Below are positions 6,869-13,794 of a stretch of 13,794 bases of DNA, in pieces. Positions within the stretch are counted from its first letter, which is position 1. The number at the start of each line of letters is the position of its first letter. The DNA comes from an uncultured Ruminococcus sp. (lineage in GTDB: Bacteria; Bacillota; Clostridia; Oscillospirales; Ruminococcaceae): NCBI GenBank assembly GCA_900556055.1, contig USNJ01000038.1, forward strand, positions 1-13,794. The letters run 5' to 3'. The translations under genes and the position numbers were made by a program. The notes below the pieces were generated by a model. That model did no database searches, was not told the origin of the DNA, and saw nothing but the letters and a program-made list of their open reading frames with translations.

Positions 6869-9800
6869 ATGAAAAATGGTTTTTCGCTGGATTATCTCAA
6901 AAGAATAGCTTCCTCGGACAGAAGCTTTCAGAAGGGCGTTCAGTATTACAAGGATGGCAGGGTAGGCAAAGTCGGGTTAATGAGCCTGAAAAACGGCAGT
7001 GTTGAAAAGGCATCTGCCGATGTTGAGGGCTCGGGCGATTCGTACACGGCTGAGCTTAGGGTCGGCACTGACGGGATAATCACAAGCTTCAGCTGCGATT
7101 GTCCTGCGGCATACTCGTATTACGGGGCATGCAAGCATGTGATAGCACTGGCACTTGCGTATTCGGCACTGAAGAAAAGCACTGCGTCGGTCACGGATAT
7201 TTATGCAAAAAAGCTTATGCGTACAGCTGCTGCGAGGACGGCGGCTGAGGCTGAGTCGGAAGGTGAGCAGGTAAAGCTGGAGCTTCGTCTTTCCGAGGGA
7301 TACAAGTCTGTATATGCCGATTTCAGGATAGGTTCAAAGCGGATGTATGTCATTCAGAATCTTTATGATTTTGCGGATCTGATGCAGAGCGGCGGTGTAA
7401 AAAAATACGGAAAGGATCTCACGGTAAGGCACGATTTTACGGCGTTTGATGATGAAAGCCTGTCCGTTCTGAGATTCATTATTTCGAGAGTGCATTCGGG
7501 GGCAAATGTTGTCAGCAGCCGTTATATCACTCTTTCCGGATATGATCTTGATGAGATATTCTCTTTTTATCATAAAGACAGAATTTGTTTTGAAAATATG
7601 ACTATGCGTATAGTTCACAAAGCACCGCCGATCTCGGTAGATATTAAGGCAGCGAAGGGCGGATTTGAGCTGTCCTGTCCGCAGGCGGGCGATGAAACGC
7701 TGATGTTTCTCGGCAGCGGTGAGCATACCTATTTTACATATCTTGATGACATTTACATTACTGACAAGGCGTTCACGGGCAATGCGGCTGATCTTGCGGA
7801 AACGCTTATATACACGAATAATCTGACTGTCTCGGCGGAGGATATGCCTGCGTTCTGGCAGACAGTGATAATACCTGCCTCTGAGTCGCTGAAGATCACG
7901 GCGGACAGTGAAGCGTCAAGGCTTTCGGAGATCACGCTGGAAAAATCGCTGTATCTCGATCTGCCCGATGATTCATCTGCCGATGCACATCTGGAGTTTG
8001 CTTACGGTAATAAAAAGCACGGCGGATTTCAGCCGAAAACTGCGGAAACATCGCCTGATCTGAGAGGTGAGATCGCTGCGGAAAGGCTTGTCAAAAAGTA
8101 TTTTCCGAATGTTGATCCAAAGACATCGACTGCATATTTCAAGGACAGCGATGAACGCCTTTACGATCTGCTGAACGGCGGTATTTCCGAGCTTTCAAAG
8201 CATATGCAGGTATATGCGGCAAAGCGTTTTGACAGCATAATGCTGCGTCCGCCCGCTGCGGCGAGGGTAGGCGTGCGGCTGAATTCGGGACTGCTGGAGC
8301 TTGATATTTCGTCAGCCGATTACACGAAGGAGGAGCTTTTTTCGCTTCTCGAGGATTATCGCAAGGGAAAAAAATTCCGCAGGATAGGAAGCTCATTCGT
8401 ACCGCTGGATTCGCCTGCGCTTGAAGAGCTTTCGGAGATAGCGGAGGATCTCGGTCTGACGGAAAAGGAATTTCTCAAAGACAGGATAGGTCTGCCCGGG
8501 TACAGAATGTTATATCTCGACAGCATAATGAAGGAAAAGACGGGGATAGCATTCGAGAAAAACAGAGAATTCAAAAATGCGGCGAGAAGCTTTGCCGCTT
8601 CGGATCATGCTGTTCCCGAGGAGCTGGAAAATGTGCTGCGTGAGTATCAGCGGGACGGCTTTGTATGGCTCAAAACCATCGCCGAGAACCGCTTCGGCGG
8701 CATACTTGCAGACGATATGGGACTCGGAAAAACGGTGCAGGCTATTGCTTTGCTCATGTCCGATAAACAGGACAGAGAGAATAAAAAGCTTGTGCATATC
8801 CCATCGCTTATCGTGTGTCCGTCATCGCTCTGCACGAACTGGAAATGTGAATTCGGGAAGTTTGCGGGCGGAATGTCGGCGGCTGTTGTCACGGGAAATG
8901 CGGATAATCGTGACAGGATCCTTTCGGAATATGCGAAATACGATGTGCTGATAACGTCCTATGATCTGCTGAAAAGAGATGTGCATCTCTATGACGGTCT
9001 GCATTTCAGATTTCAGCTGATAGACGAAGCGCAGTATATCAAGAACCATGCAACTCAGAGTGCAAAGGCGGTCAAATCCATAGATTCGGAGATACGCTTT
9101 GCGCTGACGGGAACGCCTGTCGAAAACACGCTTGCAGAGCTTTGGAGCATATTTGATTTTATCATGCCGGGATATCTTTTCAGCTATACGAATTTTAAGC
9201 GGAGATATGAAACGCCGATAGTGAAAAATTCCGATGAAAAGGCACTCAAAAGTCTGAAAAGGCTGTCATCTCCGTTTATATTGAGAAGGCTCAAGACTGA
9301 TGTTCTGAGCGAGCTGCCCGAGAAAAATGAGATCGTAATGACTGCGGATATGACGGAGGAGCAGAGCAGGATTTATTCGGCGGAGGTAATGTCGCTGAAG
9401 CAGCAGTTTGCGGACACCGAGGACAGCGGCAGCGGACGCATGAAGATAGAGATACTTGCGGGACTGACAAGGCTCAGGCAGATCTGCTGCGATCCGTCGG
9501 TCGTGTATGAAAAATACAGCGGCGGAAGTGCTAAGCTGGAGCTTTGCGTTGAGCTTGCGGAAAGCAGTGCGAATGCCGGGCATAAGATACTGCTGTTTTC
9601 GCAGTTCACGTCGATGCTTTCCATCATAGGCAAAAGGCTTGAAGCTGCCGGTCTGAAAACCGTCAGCCTGACCGGTGCAACGCCGCCGTCAAAGCGTCAG
9701 GAGCTTGTGAACAGGTTCAATTCCGATGATACGGACGTGTTCCTGATATCGCTGAAGGCAGGCGGAACGGGACTTAATCTTACGGGTGCGGATATAGTGA

Positions 9801-10036
9801 TACATTTCGATCCGTGGTGGAATATCTCGGCGGAAAATCAGGCATCCGACCGTGCTTACAGAATAGGTCAGAAGAATAATGTCACGGTCTACAAGCTTAT
9901 TGCAAAGGGAACTATTGAAGAGAAAATACGCGAGCTTCAGTCGGCAAAATCCGAGCTTGCGGACAGTCTTATCGGCACGGACGGCGTAGGAATTGCAGCT
10001 ATGAGCCGTGAAGATCTGATGTCGCTTTTCGGATAA
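6869..10036 (+). CDS. SWIM zinc-finger SNF2-family DNA translocase/ATPase
   Basis: A 1055-residue cytoplasmic SNF2/Swi2 ATPase expected to translocate on double-stranded DNA and remodel nucleoprotein complexes; the cellular role is unknown. The N-terminus has a SWIM zinc finger (Cys76, Cys78, Cys88, His90 in CDC...CKH). A long middle region (about 130-560) corresponds to the bacterial SNF2-associated region. The two RecA-like lobes follow: Walker A DDMGLGKT (Lys621), motif II DEAQ (719-722), motif III LTGTPVEN (746-753), motif V GGTGLNLTGAD, and motif VI QASDRAYRIGQ (991-1001) with both arginines. All ATPase motifs are intact. An in-frame GTG at 6821 would add 16 residues but sits at the predicted transcription start; the ATG at 6869 has GGGGG seven bases upstream. 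The ClC gene follows after 12 bp. It resembles stand-alone Firmicute SNF2 proteins; no methylase or nuclease partner indicating a defence system is present. Confidence 0.92.
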   Translation: MKNGFSLDYLKRIASSDRSFQKGVQYYKDGRVGKVGLMSLKNGSVEKASADVEGSGDSYTAELRVGTDGIITSFSCDCPAAYSYYGACKHVIALALAYSALKKSTASVTDIYAKKLMRTAAARTAAEAESEGEQVKLELRLSEGYKSVYADFRIGSKRMYVIQNLYDFADLMQSGGVKKYGKDLTVRHDFTAFDDESLSVLRFIISRVHSGANVVSSRYITLSGYDLDEIFSFYHKDRICFENMTMRIVHKAPPISVDIKAAKGGFELSCPQAGDETLMFLGSGEHTYFTYLDDIYITDKAFTGNAADLAETLIYTNNLTVSAEDMPAFWQTVIIPASESLKITADSEASRLSEITLEKSLYLDLPDDSSADAHLEFAYGNKKHGGFQPKTAETSPDLRGEIAAERLVKKYFPNVDPKTSTAYFKDSDERLYDLLNGGISELSKHMQVYAAKRFDSIMLRPPAAARVGVRLNSGLLELDISSADYTKEELFSLLEDYRKGKKFRRIGSSFVPLDSPALEELSEIAEDLGLTEKEFLKDRIGLPGYRMLYLDSIMKEKTGIAFEKNREFKNAARSFAASDHAVPEELENVLREYQRDGFVWLKTIAENRFGGILADDMGLGKTVQAIALLMSDKQDRENKKLVHIPSLIVCPSSLCTNWKCEFGKFAGGMSAAVVTGNADNRDRILSEYAKYDVLITSYDLLKRDVHLYDGLHFRFQLIDEAQYIKNHATQSAKAVKSIDSEIRFALTGTPVENTLAELWSIFDFIMPGYLFSYTNFKRRYETPIVKNSDEKALKSLKRLSSPFILRRLKTDVLSELPEKNEIVMTADMTEEQSRIYSAEVMSLKQQFADTEDSGSGRMKIEILAGLTRLRQICCDPSVVYEKYSGGSAKLELCVELAESSANAGHKILLFSQFTSMLSIIGKRLEAAGLKTVSLTGATPPSKRQELVNRFNSDDTDVFLISLKAGGTGLNLTGADIVIHFDPWWNISAENQASDRAYRIGQKNNVTVYKLIAKGTIEEKIRELQSAKSELADSLIGTDGVGIAAMSREDLMSLFG

Positions 10037-10048
10037 ACGGGGGATAGT

Positions 10049-11377
10049 ATGGAAGAGATAAAAACAGAAGTAAAAGAAGAAAACAAGCCTGTCGGCGAAA
10101 AGAGATCCGATGAGATCAGCATGCTGCATCTTATCGGCGGATTTGTCAAATGGTTCGTTATTTCGGTCGTTATCGGCATAGTTGTCGGAGGAGTTGCCGC
10201 AGCGTTTGACATCTCGGTAGAATGGGCGACGGAATACCGCAAGGGGCATGACTATATAATCTTTTTTCTGCCGCTTGCGGGCATTGTCATAGCCAAGGGA
10301 TACAGCCTTCTCGGAATGGAGAATGACAAGGGTACAAACTCGGTGCTTGTGTCGGTCAGAGAGGGAAAAAAGCTGTCATTCCGAATGATGTTGCTGATAT
10401 TTTCATCGACGGTGCTGACGCATCTTTTCGGCGGATCCAGCGGACGTGAGGGTGCGGCTCTCCAGATCGGCGGAAGCACGGCGGACTTTATCTGCCGTCC
10501 GCTGAAGCTTGATGAAAAGGATCATTCGGTCATGACGATGTGCGGAATGAGTGCGGGATTTTCAGCACTTTTCGGCACTCCTGTTGCGGCAGCGCTGTTT
10601 GCGATGGAGATCACGACGGTCGGAAGCTTTCAGTATTCGGCACTTGTTCCGTGCGTTATATCGGCGATAACGGGCGCAATGGTATCGGGAAGCTTCGGCG
10701 TAAAATCAGCGGCATTCAGTGTTTTCGGCATCGTTCCGTTTTCGGTGAATGCTGTCGAGGAGATGCTTTTTACTATACTTTTTGCCGTGCTTTCGGCATT
10801 TCTCAGCATTTTGTTCTGCAAGATGCTGCATAAATCGTCCGAGCTGTATGCGAAATATTTTCCGAATGCGATGATAAGAGCGTTTGTCGGCGGACTGATA
10901 GTTGTCGGCCTGACATTGCTTGTCGGAACAAGGGATTACAACGGTGCGGGAATGGATGTTATCACACGTGCATTTGCGGGTGATGTCCGCTATGAGGCAT
11001 TCCTGATGAAGATGATATTCACGGCACTGACGCTGGGAGCAGGCTTCAAGGGCGGCGAGATCGTGCCGACAATGTTCGTCGGTGCAACGGCGGGTTCTGC
11101 GCTTTCGATGTGCTGGAATGAGGTAACACCGTCCTTCGGTGCGGCAGTCGGACTTGCGTCCATGTTCTGCGGCGTAACAAACTGCCCGATAACAACGCTT
11201 GTGCTGACAGTCGAGCTTTTCGGTTCAAGGGGACTTCCGTTCTTTGCGGTTGCGGTTGCAGTCAGCTATCTTCTTTCGGGATATGACGGACTTTACGGCA
11301 GCCAGGAGATACTTTTCTCAAAGCTGCGTCCTGTCAAGATAAAGAGAATGACGGGGGAAAAGGGTACAAAGAAATAA
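10049..11377 (+). CDS. ClC-family anion channel/transporter, non-canonical selectivity motifs
   Basis: A 442-residue polytopic inner-membrane protein of the ClC family, moving halide (or fluoride) ions, probably with proton exchange. Hydrophobic segments run from about residue 28 to 410 with a short charged N-terminal tail and no C-terminal CBS domains. GSSGREGAALQIGG (129-142) contains the gating glutamate Glu134, but reads GREGA where canonical ClCs have GREGP. The GSGIP loop is replaced by KGTNSV (94-99). GFKGGEIVP (332-340) matches the GxFxP segment with Ile in place of Phe. Tyr416 in LYGSQEIL matches the central tyrosine. By eye alignment the internal proton glutamate of E. coli ClC (Glu203) is Ile188 here, next to Glu187. 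These departures put it in a Firmicute subclade whose ion is uncertain. GGGGG lies 6-7 nt before the ATG, and the gene is 12 bp after the SNF2 gene, so it is co-transcribed. Confidence 0.9.
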   Translation: MEEIKTEVKEENKPVGEKRSDEISMLHLIGGFVKWFVISVVIGIVVGGVAAAFDISVEWATEYRKGHDYIIFFLPLAGIVIAKGYSLLGMENDKGTNSVLVSVREGKKLSFRMMLLIFSSTVLTHLFGGSSGREGAALQIGGSTADFICRPLKLDEKDHSVMTMCGMSAGFSALFGTPVAAALFAMEITTVGSFQYSALVPCVISAITGAMVSGSFGVKSAAFSVFGIVPFSVNAVEEMLFTILFAVLSAFLSILFCKMLHKSSELYAKYFPNAMIRAFVGGLIVVGLTLLVGTRDYNGAGMDVITRAFAGDVRYEAFLMKMIFTALTLGAGFKGGEIVPTMFVGATAGSALSMCWNEVTPSFGAAVGLASMFCGVTNCPITTLVLTVELFGSRGLPFFAVAVAVSYLLSGYDGLYGSQEILFSKLRPVKIKRMTGEKGTKK

Positions 11378-11510
11378 AACGTGAACAGCTGACGATTCAG
11401 GCAGAATTGTCCTGCAATTTGTCCCAAAAAGTTCACACATTATAAAAAAACACTTCGGTAAATCATGGTACAATATTATAATAAACAGATCGTAAAAGGA
11501 ATGATTTTTT
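11378..11510 (+). promoter_or_regulatory. ClC-nnr intergenic region with likely nnr promoter
   Basis: This AT-rich 133-bp gap carries candidate -10 boxes TATAAA (11441-11446, with TTGTCC 16 bp upstream at 11419-11424) and TATAAT (11477-11482, with only a weak -35). Either could drive nnr. Upstream, GTGAAC (11381-11386) and GTTCAC (11431-11436) form an inverted repeat enclosing a small AATTG/CAATT hairpin, but there is no U-run, so no clear terminator for the ClC gene. Partial read-through from ClC into nnr is possible. Confidence 0.5.
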
Positions 11511-13052
11511 ATGTACCTCTGCACACCGAAACAAATGAAAGAGATCGAAGCAAATGCTGACAGCGCAGGCATCACATATTCTCAGATGATGGACAGCGCA
11601 GGCATGGCTCTTGCGGAAGCTGTTACTGAATACTGCGTCGGCATTGACTATGAAAAGGGCGCTGTTATCCTCTGCGGAAGCGGAAACAACGGCGGGGACG
11701 GATTTATTACCGCAAAGCTTCTGAGCGATATGGGACTTAAAGTCACTGTCGTGCTTATGTGCGGCGAGCCTTCGACTGAGCTTGCGGGCGAAAAATACAT
11801 CGCTCTTTCAGGAACAAGCTGCGAGGTGCTTACACTTAATGATAATATCGACAAGGTATTCAAGCTCCTTGCCGAATGCGGACTTCTGATAGATGCTGTT
11901 TTCGGCACGGGATTTCATGATGATCTGCCGCCTGCGATCAAGGCGTGCTTTTCGTACTCGGCACGCACTGATGCAGTAAAGGTCGCTGTTGATGTTCCGT
12001 CAGGCGGAAATGCGCTTACGGGAACGGTTTCCGAAAACACGCTGAAATGCGATTACACGGTGACATTCGGCTGCAAAAAGATCGGCATGGCATCTGCTCC
12101 GCTGATCGAATACTGCGGTGAGATACTTGTCTGCGAGATAGGTATACCCGATATCGCTATGGAAAATGTAAAGTATCTCCCGAAAATACTTGATGAAAAG
12201 ACCTGCATTGATATCGTTCCGGAAAGAAAGCGTGATTCTCACAAGGGCAATTTCGGCAGACTGATGAATATTGCGGGTTCCGACAGCATGCGCGGAGCTG
12301 CGGCTCTGTCTACATGCGGCGCACTCAGGAGCGGTGCGGGACTTGTGACATTAGCGTCCGTTGAAAGCGTGATAAATGCCGTATCTGCGAATGTTTATGA
12401 AACTATGTACATGAAGATAAATGCGGATAAAAACGGATTTATGGATGCTGAAAAATCGTATGATGAGCTGAAGGAAAGACTTGCAAAGTGCAGTTCTGTT
12501 TCTATCGGCTGCGGAATGGGAGTTACGGAGAAAACCACAAAGCTTGTGAAATTTGTCATCGACAGCACAAGCTGCCCCGTAATTCTTGATGCAGACGGAA
12601 TAAATTGTGCGGCAAACAGCATAGATATGTTAAAGAACATAGGAAACAGGCTTATCTGCACTCCTCATCCCGCCGAACTTGCACGGCTGCTCGGCGTATC
12701 TTTGGATGAAGTGCTTGCTGACCGCTTCTCGGCTGCTGTAAAGCTTTCGTCGCTTTATGACATCATCATTGTGTCAAAGGGCTGTCCTACTTATATTGCG
12801 GGCTGCGGAAGGGCTTATGTAAGCTTCGGCGGCAATCCGGGACTCAGCAGGGGAGGCAGCGGCGATCTGCTGACAGGTATTATTGCGGGACTTGCCGCTC
12901 AGGGAATATCACCCGCTGAAGCAGCTGCGGCAGGTGTTTATATCCACGGCAGAAGCGCAGATATCACCGCTGAGGAGCTTTCCGAATATGGTATGCTTCC
13001 GACTGACGTATTGAGCCGTATTCCTCTTGTGTTCAAAGAAATGAACAGATAA
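11511..13052 (+). CDS. nnr: Bifunctional NAD(P)H-hydrate repair enzyme (epimerase plus ADP/ATP-dependent dehydratase)
   Basis: Repairs hydrated NADH and NADPH: the N-terminal YjeF_N domain epimerises R- and S-NAD(P)HX, and the C-terminal ribokinase-like domain dehydrates the S form using ADP or ATP. The 513-residue length is that of the full fusion. In the first half, GSGNNGGDGF (56-65), DAVFGTG (128-134) and DVPSG with Asp161 (161-165) are the epimerase marks. The second half begins near 225 and shows HKGNFGRLMNIAGS (244-257), LDADGIN (359-365), TPHPAELARLL (384-394) and GNPGLSRGGSGDLLTG (441-456) with catalytic Asp452. The last motif has SRGGS where ATGGT is commonest, a mild change. AAAGGA lies 10 nt before the ATG. 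The stop codon abuts the three-arm RNA element preceding the lipoprotein gene. Confidence 0.95.
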   Translation: MYLCTPKQMKEIEANADSAGITYSQMMDSAGMALAEAVTEYCVGIDYEKGAVILCGSGNNGGDGFITAKLLSDMGLKVTVVLMCGEPSTELAGEKYIALSGTSCEVLTLNDNIDKVFKLLAECGLLIDAVFGTGFHDDLPPAIKACFSYSARTDAVKVAVDVPSGGNALTGTVSENTLKCDYTVTFGCKKIGMASAPLIEYCGEILVCEIGIPDIAMENVKYLPKILDEKTCIDIVPERKRDSHKGNFGRLMNIAGSDSMRGAAALSTCGALRSGAGLVTLASVESVINAVSANVYETMYMKINADKNGFMDAEKSYDELKERLAKCSSVSIGCGMGVTEKTTKLVKFVIDSTSCPVILDADGINCAANSIDMLKNIGNRLICTPHPAELARLLGVSLDEVLADRFSAAVKLSSLYDIIIVSKGCPTYIAGCGRAYVSFGGNPGLSRGGSGDLLTGIIAGLAAQGISPAEAAAAGVYIHGRSADITAEELSEYGMLPTDVLSRIPLVFKEMNR

Positions 13053-13109
13053 AGAGGGAAATTCCGGTAAACAAAAGATCCCTCTTGTCAATGACGGAGG
13101 GATTTTTTT
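13052..13109 (+). promoter_or_regulatory. Possible attenuator/RBS-sequestering switch between nnr and the lipoprotein gene
   Basis: Three complementary arms fill the 57-bp gap. Arm 1 AAGAGGGA (13052-13059) pairs 8/8 with arm 2 TCCCTCTT (13079-13086). Arm 2, read as ATCCCTC (13078-13084), also pairs 7/7 with arm 3 GAGGGAT (13097-13103). The 2-3 hairpin is followed by T's at 13103-13109 and looks like an intrinsic terminator. Arm 3 also contains the GGAGG that serves as the ribosome-binding site for the ATG at 13110, so the hairpin would block translation too. The 1-2 pairing would prevent it. No separate promoter for the lipoprotein is visible here. The pairings are read directly; a regulatory switch is inference, and a plain nnr terminator is the simpler alternative. 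Confidence 0.65.
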
Positions 13110-13661
13110 ATGAGAAAATATCTGACATATGCGGCTGCGGCGGTTTCGGCGGCATGCATGCTTACGTCCTGCAAGCCCGAATTTACTGCTAAGAAGCCTG
13201 ATATAAGCGGGCTTTATTCCTGCACGGCTGATGTTCTGTGGGGTGAGACAGACGCTGAGATCACCCTGAAGCGGCTCGGAAACGGTGACTGGGACGTTGC
13301 ATTTTCATCGCCTGATACGCTGAATGGTCTGGCTGTATCTTTTCGTGACGGGGACACGCACTGCGAGATGAACGGGATATCTGCGGATATGAAAAAAGAC
13401 GATATCCCCGACGGTTCACTGTTTGAACTTATATGCGGTACGCTTGATGAAGCGGCGCTGAATACATCATCACTGCAGGAAGCTGAGAATGAGCTTATAC
13501 TTAAAGGACGGACTGACAGCGGAGCATATGAGCTTGTATTCGAGCCTGAAACGCTGACTTTATGCGGGATAAGGATCCCTGACTGTGAGCTTGAAGCCGT
13601 GATAGAAGATTTTGCGCCGATAACGGAAGCTCAGTCGATAACAGAAACTTCTGCGGAATAA
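13110..13661 (+). CDS. Predicted lipoprotein of unknown function
   Basis: A 183-residue secreted, membrane-anchored protein. Residues 1-20 form a lipoprotein signal peptide: basic MRKY, an alanine-rich hydrophobic core, and the lipobox LTSC with the lipidated Cys21. The mature part has alternating beta-type segments (YSCTADVLWG, AEITLKRLGNGDWDVAFSS, SGAYELVFEP) and an acidic, Ser/Thr-rich C-terminal tail. The pattern of a short strand-rich domain with SPDTLNGL resembles small Ruminococcaceae lipoproteins that may have a LolA/LppX-like fold, but I cannot assign a function. GGAGG lies 9-10 nt before the ATG, inside the 3' arm of the upstream terminator-like hairpin. The start is secure because the signal peptide begins there. 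It is the last plus-strand gene before a convergent neighbour. Confidence 0.85.
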   Translation: MRKYLTYAAAAVSAACMLTSCKPEFTAKKPDISGLYSCTADVLWGETDAEITLKRLGNGDWDVAFSSPDTLNGLAVSFRDGDTHCEMNGISADMKKDDIPDGSLFELICGTLDEAALNTSSLQEAENELILKGRTDSGAYELVFEPETLTLCGIRIPDCELEAVIEDFAPITEAQSITETSAE

Positions 13662-13667
13662 ATATAA

Positions 13668-13701
13668 AACAGCTCCCTGTTTGTAAAAGCAGGGAGCTGT
13701 T
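13668..13701. terminator. Bidirectional terminator-like inverted repeat between convergent genes
   Basis: AACAGCTCCCTG (13668-13679) and CAGGGAGCTGTT (13690-13701) form a perfect 12-bp stem with a 10-nt loop, 6 bp after the lipoprotein stop and 3 bp from the stop of the minus-strand gene. On the minus strand it is followed by TTTATATT, a usable U-rich tail. On the plus strand the tail (AGATTA) is poor, so termination there may rely on the stem alone. Confidence 0.8.
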
Positions 13702-13704
13702 AGA

Positions 13705-13794
13705 TTACCTGTCGTTATCATTTCTGCGGCGTTCAACTTCGCGCATATTTTTTCTGAACTGGTCACGCATCGGCTTGTATTTGTAGTGATTTTT
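13705..13794 (-). CDS. 3' end of an unidentified minus-strand gene
   Basis: Reading the minus strand from the right edge, 29 codons are open and end in TAA at 13705-13707, just before the inverted repeat. The residues are strongly charged and mostly basic (for example KPMRDQFRKNMREVERRR, followed by NDNDR), as in the cytoplasmic tail of a larger protein. The gene begins outside the window, so no family can be named. Support is the open frame, the compositional fit of a charged tail, and the stop codon placed directly ahead of a terminator. A chance frame remains possible at this length. Confidence 0.5.
   Translation of the reverse strand, partial: KNHYKYKPMRDQFRKNMREVERRRNDNDR

Noticed and set aside
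6869..10036. SNF2 protein as part of a phage-defence system such as DISARM
   Set aside because: No methyltransferase, nuclease or other known partner gene is next to it; the neighbours are ilvA, a ClC transporter and nnr.
10037..10048. Fluoride riboswitch upstream of the ClC gene
   Set aside because: Only 12 bp separate it from the SNF2 gene, and the SNF2 leader of about 48 nt shows no such motif that I can recognise.
9689..10249. Minus-strand open frame of 186 codons across the SNF2/ClC junction
   Set aside because: It overlaps helicase motifs V and VI and the ClC start on the other strand, and shows no recognisable protein features.
11559..11605. 14-bp direct repeat GACAGCGCAGGCAT (11559-11572 and 11592-11605)
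   Set aside because: Both copies are in frame inside the NnrE N-terminus and encode DSAG twice at positions that fit the family alignment; most likely chance codon use.

Overview
The window reads as a piece of ordinary chromosome from an anaerobic, gut-type Firmicute, most like Ruminococcus or a close relative (Oscillospiraceae). This is inferred from Firmicute-style GGAGG ribosome-binding sites and TTGACA/TATAAT promoters, a T-box leader, an E. coli-type SpeD inside a compact polyamine operon, a GH26-like glycosidase, and lipoprotein and ClC types common in that group. No insertion sequence, CRISPR array, tRNA, rRNA or phage gene was recognised.

Left part, minus strand. A promoter at 4391-4419 drives speD, speA, speE and speB, with small gaps (14-15 bp between speA, speE and speB). 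Together they encode a complete route from arginine through agmatine and putrescine, plus decarboxylated S-adenosylmethionine, to spermidine. A very stable 37-nt hairpin lies between speD and speA. A leaderless GH26-like glycoside hydrolase follows speB after 16 bp and runs off the left edge.

Middle, minus strand. A consensus promoter (6540-6567) starts a T-box leader with an apparent isoleucine (AUC) specifier, a mutually exclusive antiterminator and terminator, and then ilvA and ridA. IlvA makes the reactive enamine/imine intermediate that RidA hydrolyses, so the two genes form one functional and regulatory unit. It ends in an intrinsic terminator at 4548-4589.

Right part, plus strand. After a divergent spacer with an inverted repeat, a promoter at 6786-6814 starts a SWIM-zinc-finger SNF2 ATPase, followed 12 bp later by a non-canonical ClC anion transporter. 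Next come a bifunctional NAD(P)H-hydrate repair enzyme (NnrE-NnrD) and a small lipoprotein of unknown function. The 57-bp junction between those last two genes holds three mutually exclusive RNA arms: an intrinsic terminator whose 3' arm includes the lipoprotein ribosome-binding site, and an upstream arm that could prevent it forming. A 12-bp perfect inverted repeat separates the lipoprotein from the 3' end of a convergent minus-strand gene at the right edge.

Most of the window is recognisable housekeeping function. The parts most worth a second look are regulatory: the nnr/lipoprotein junction, the speD-speA hairpin and the T-box. The atypical ClC transporter coupled to an SNF2 ATPase is also of interest. 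I see no convincing evidence for a wholly new multi-gene system.
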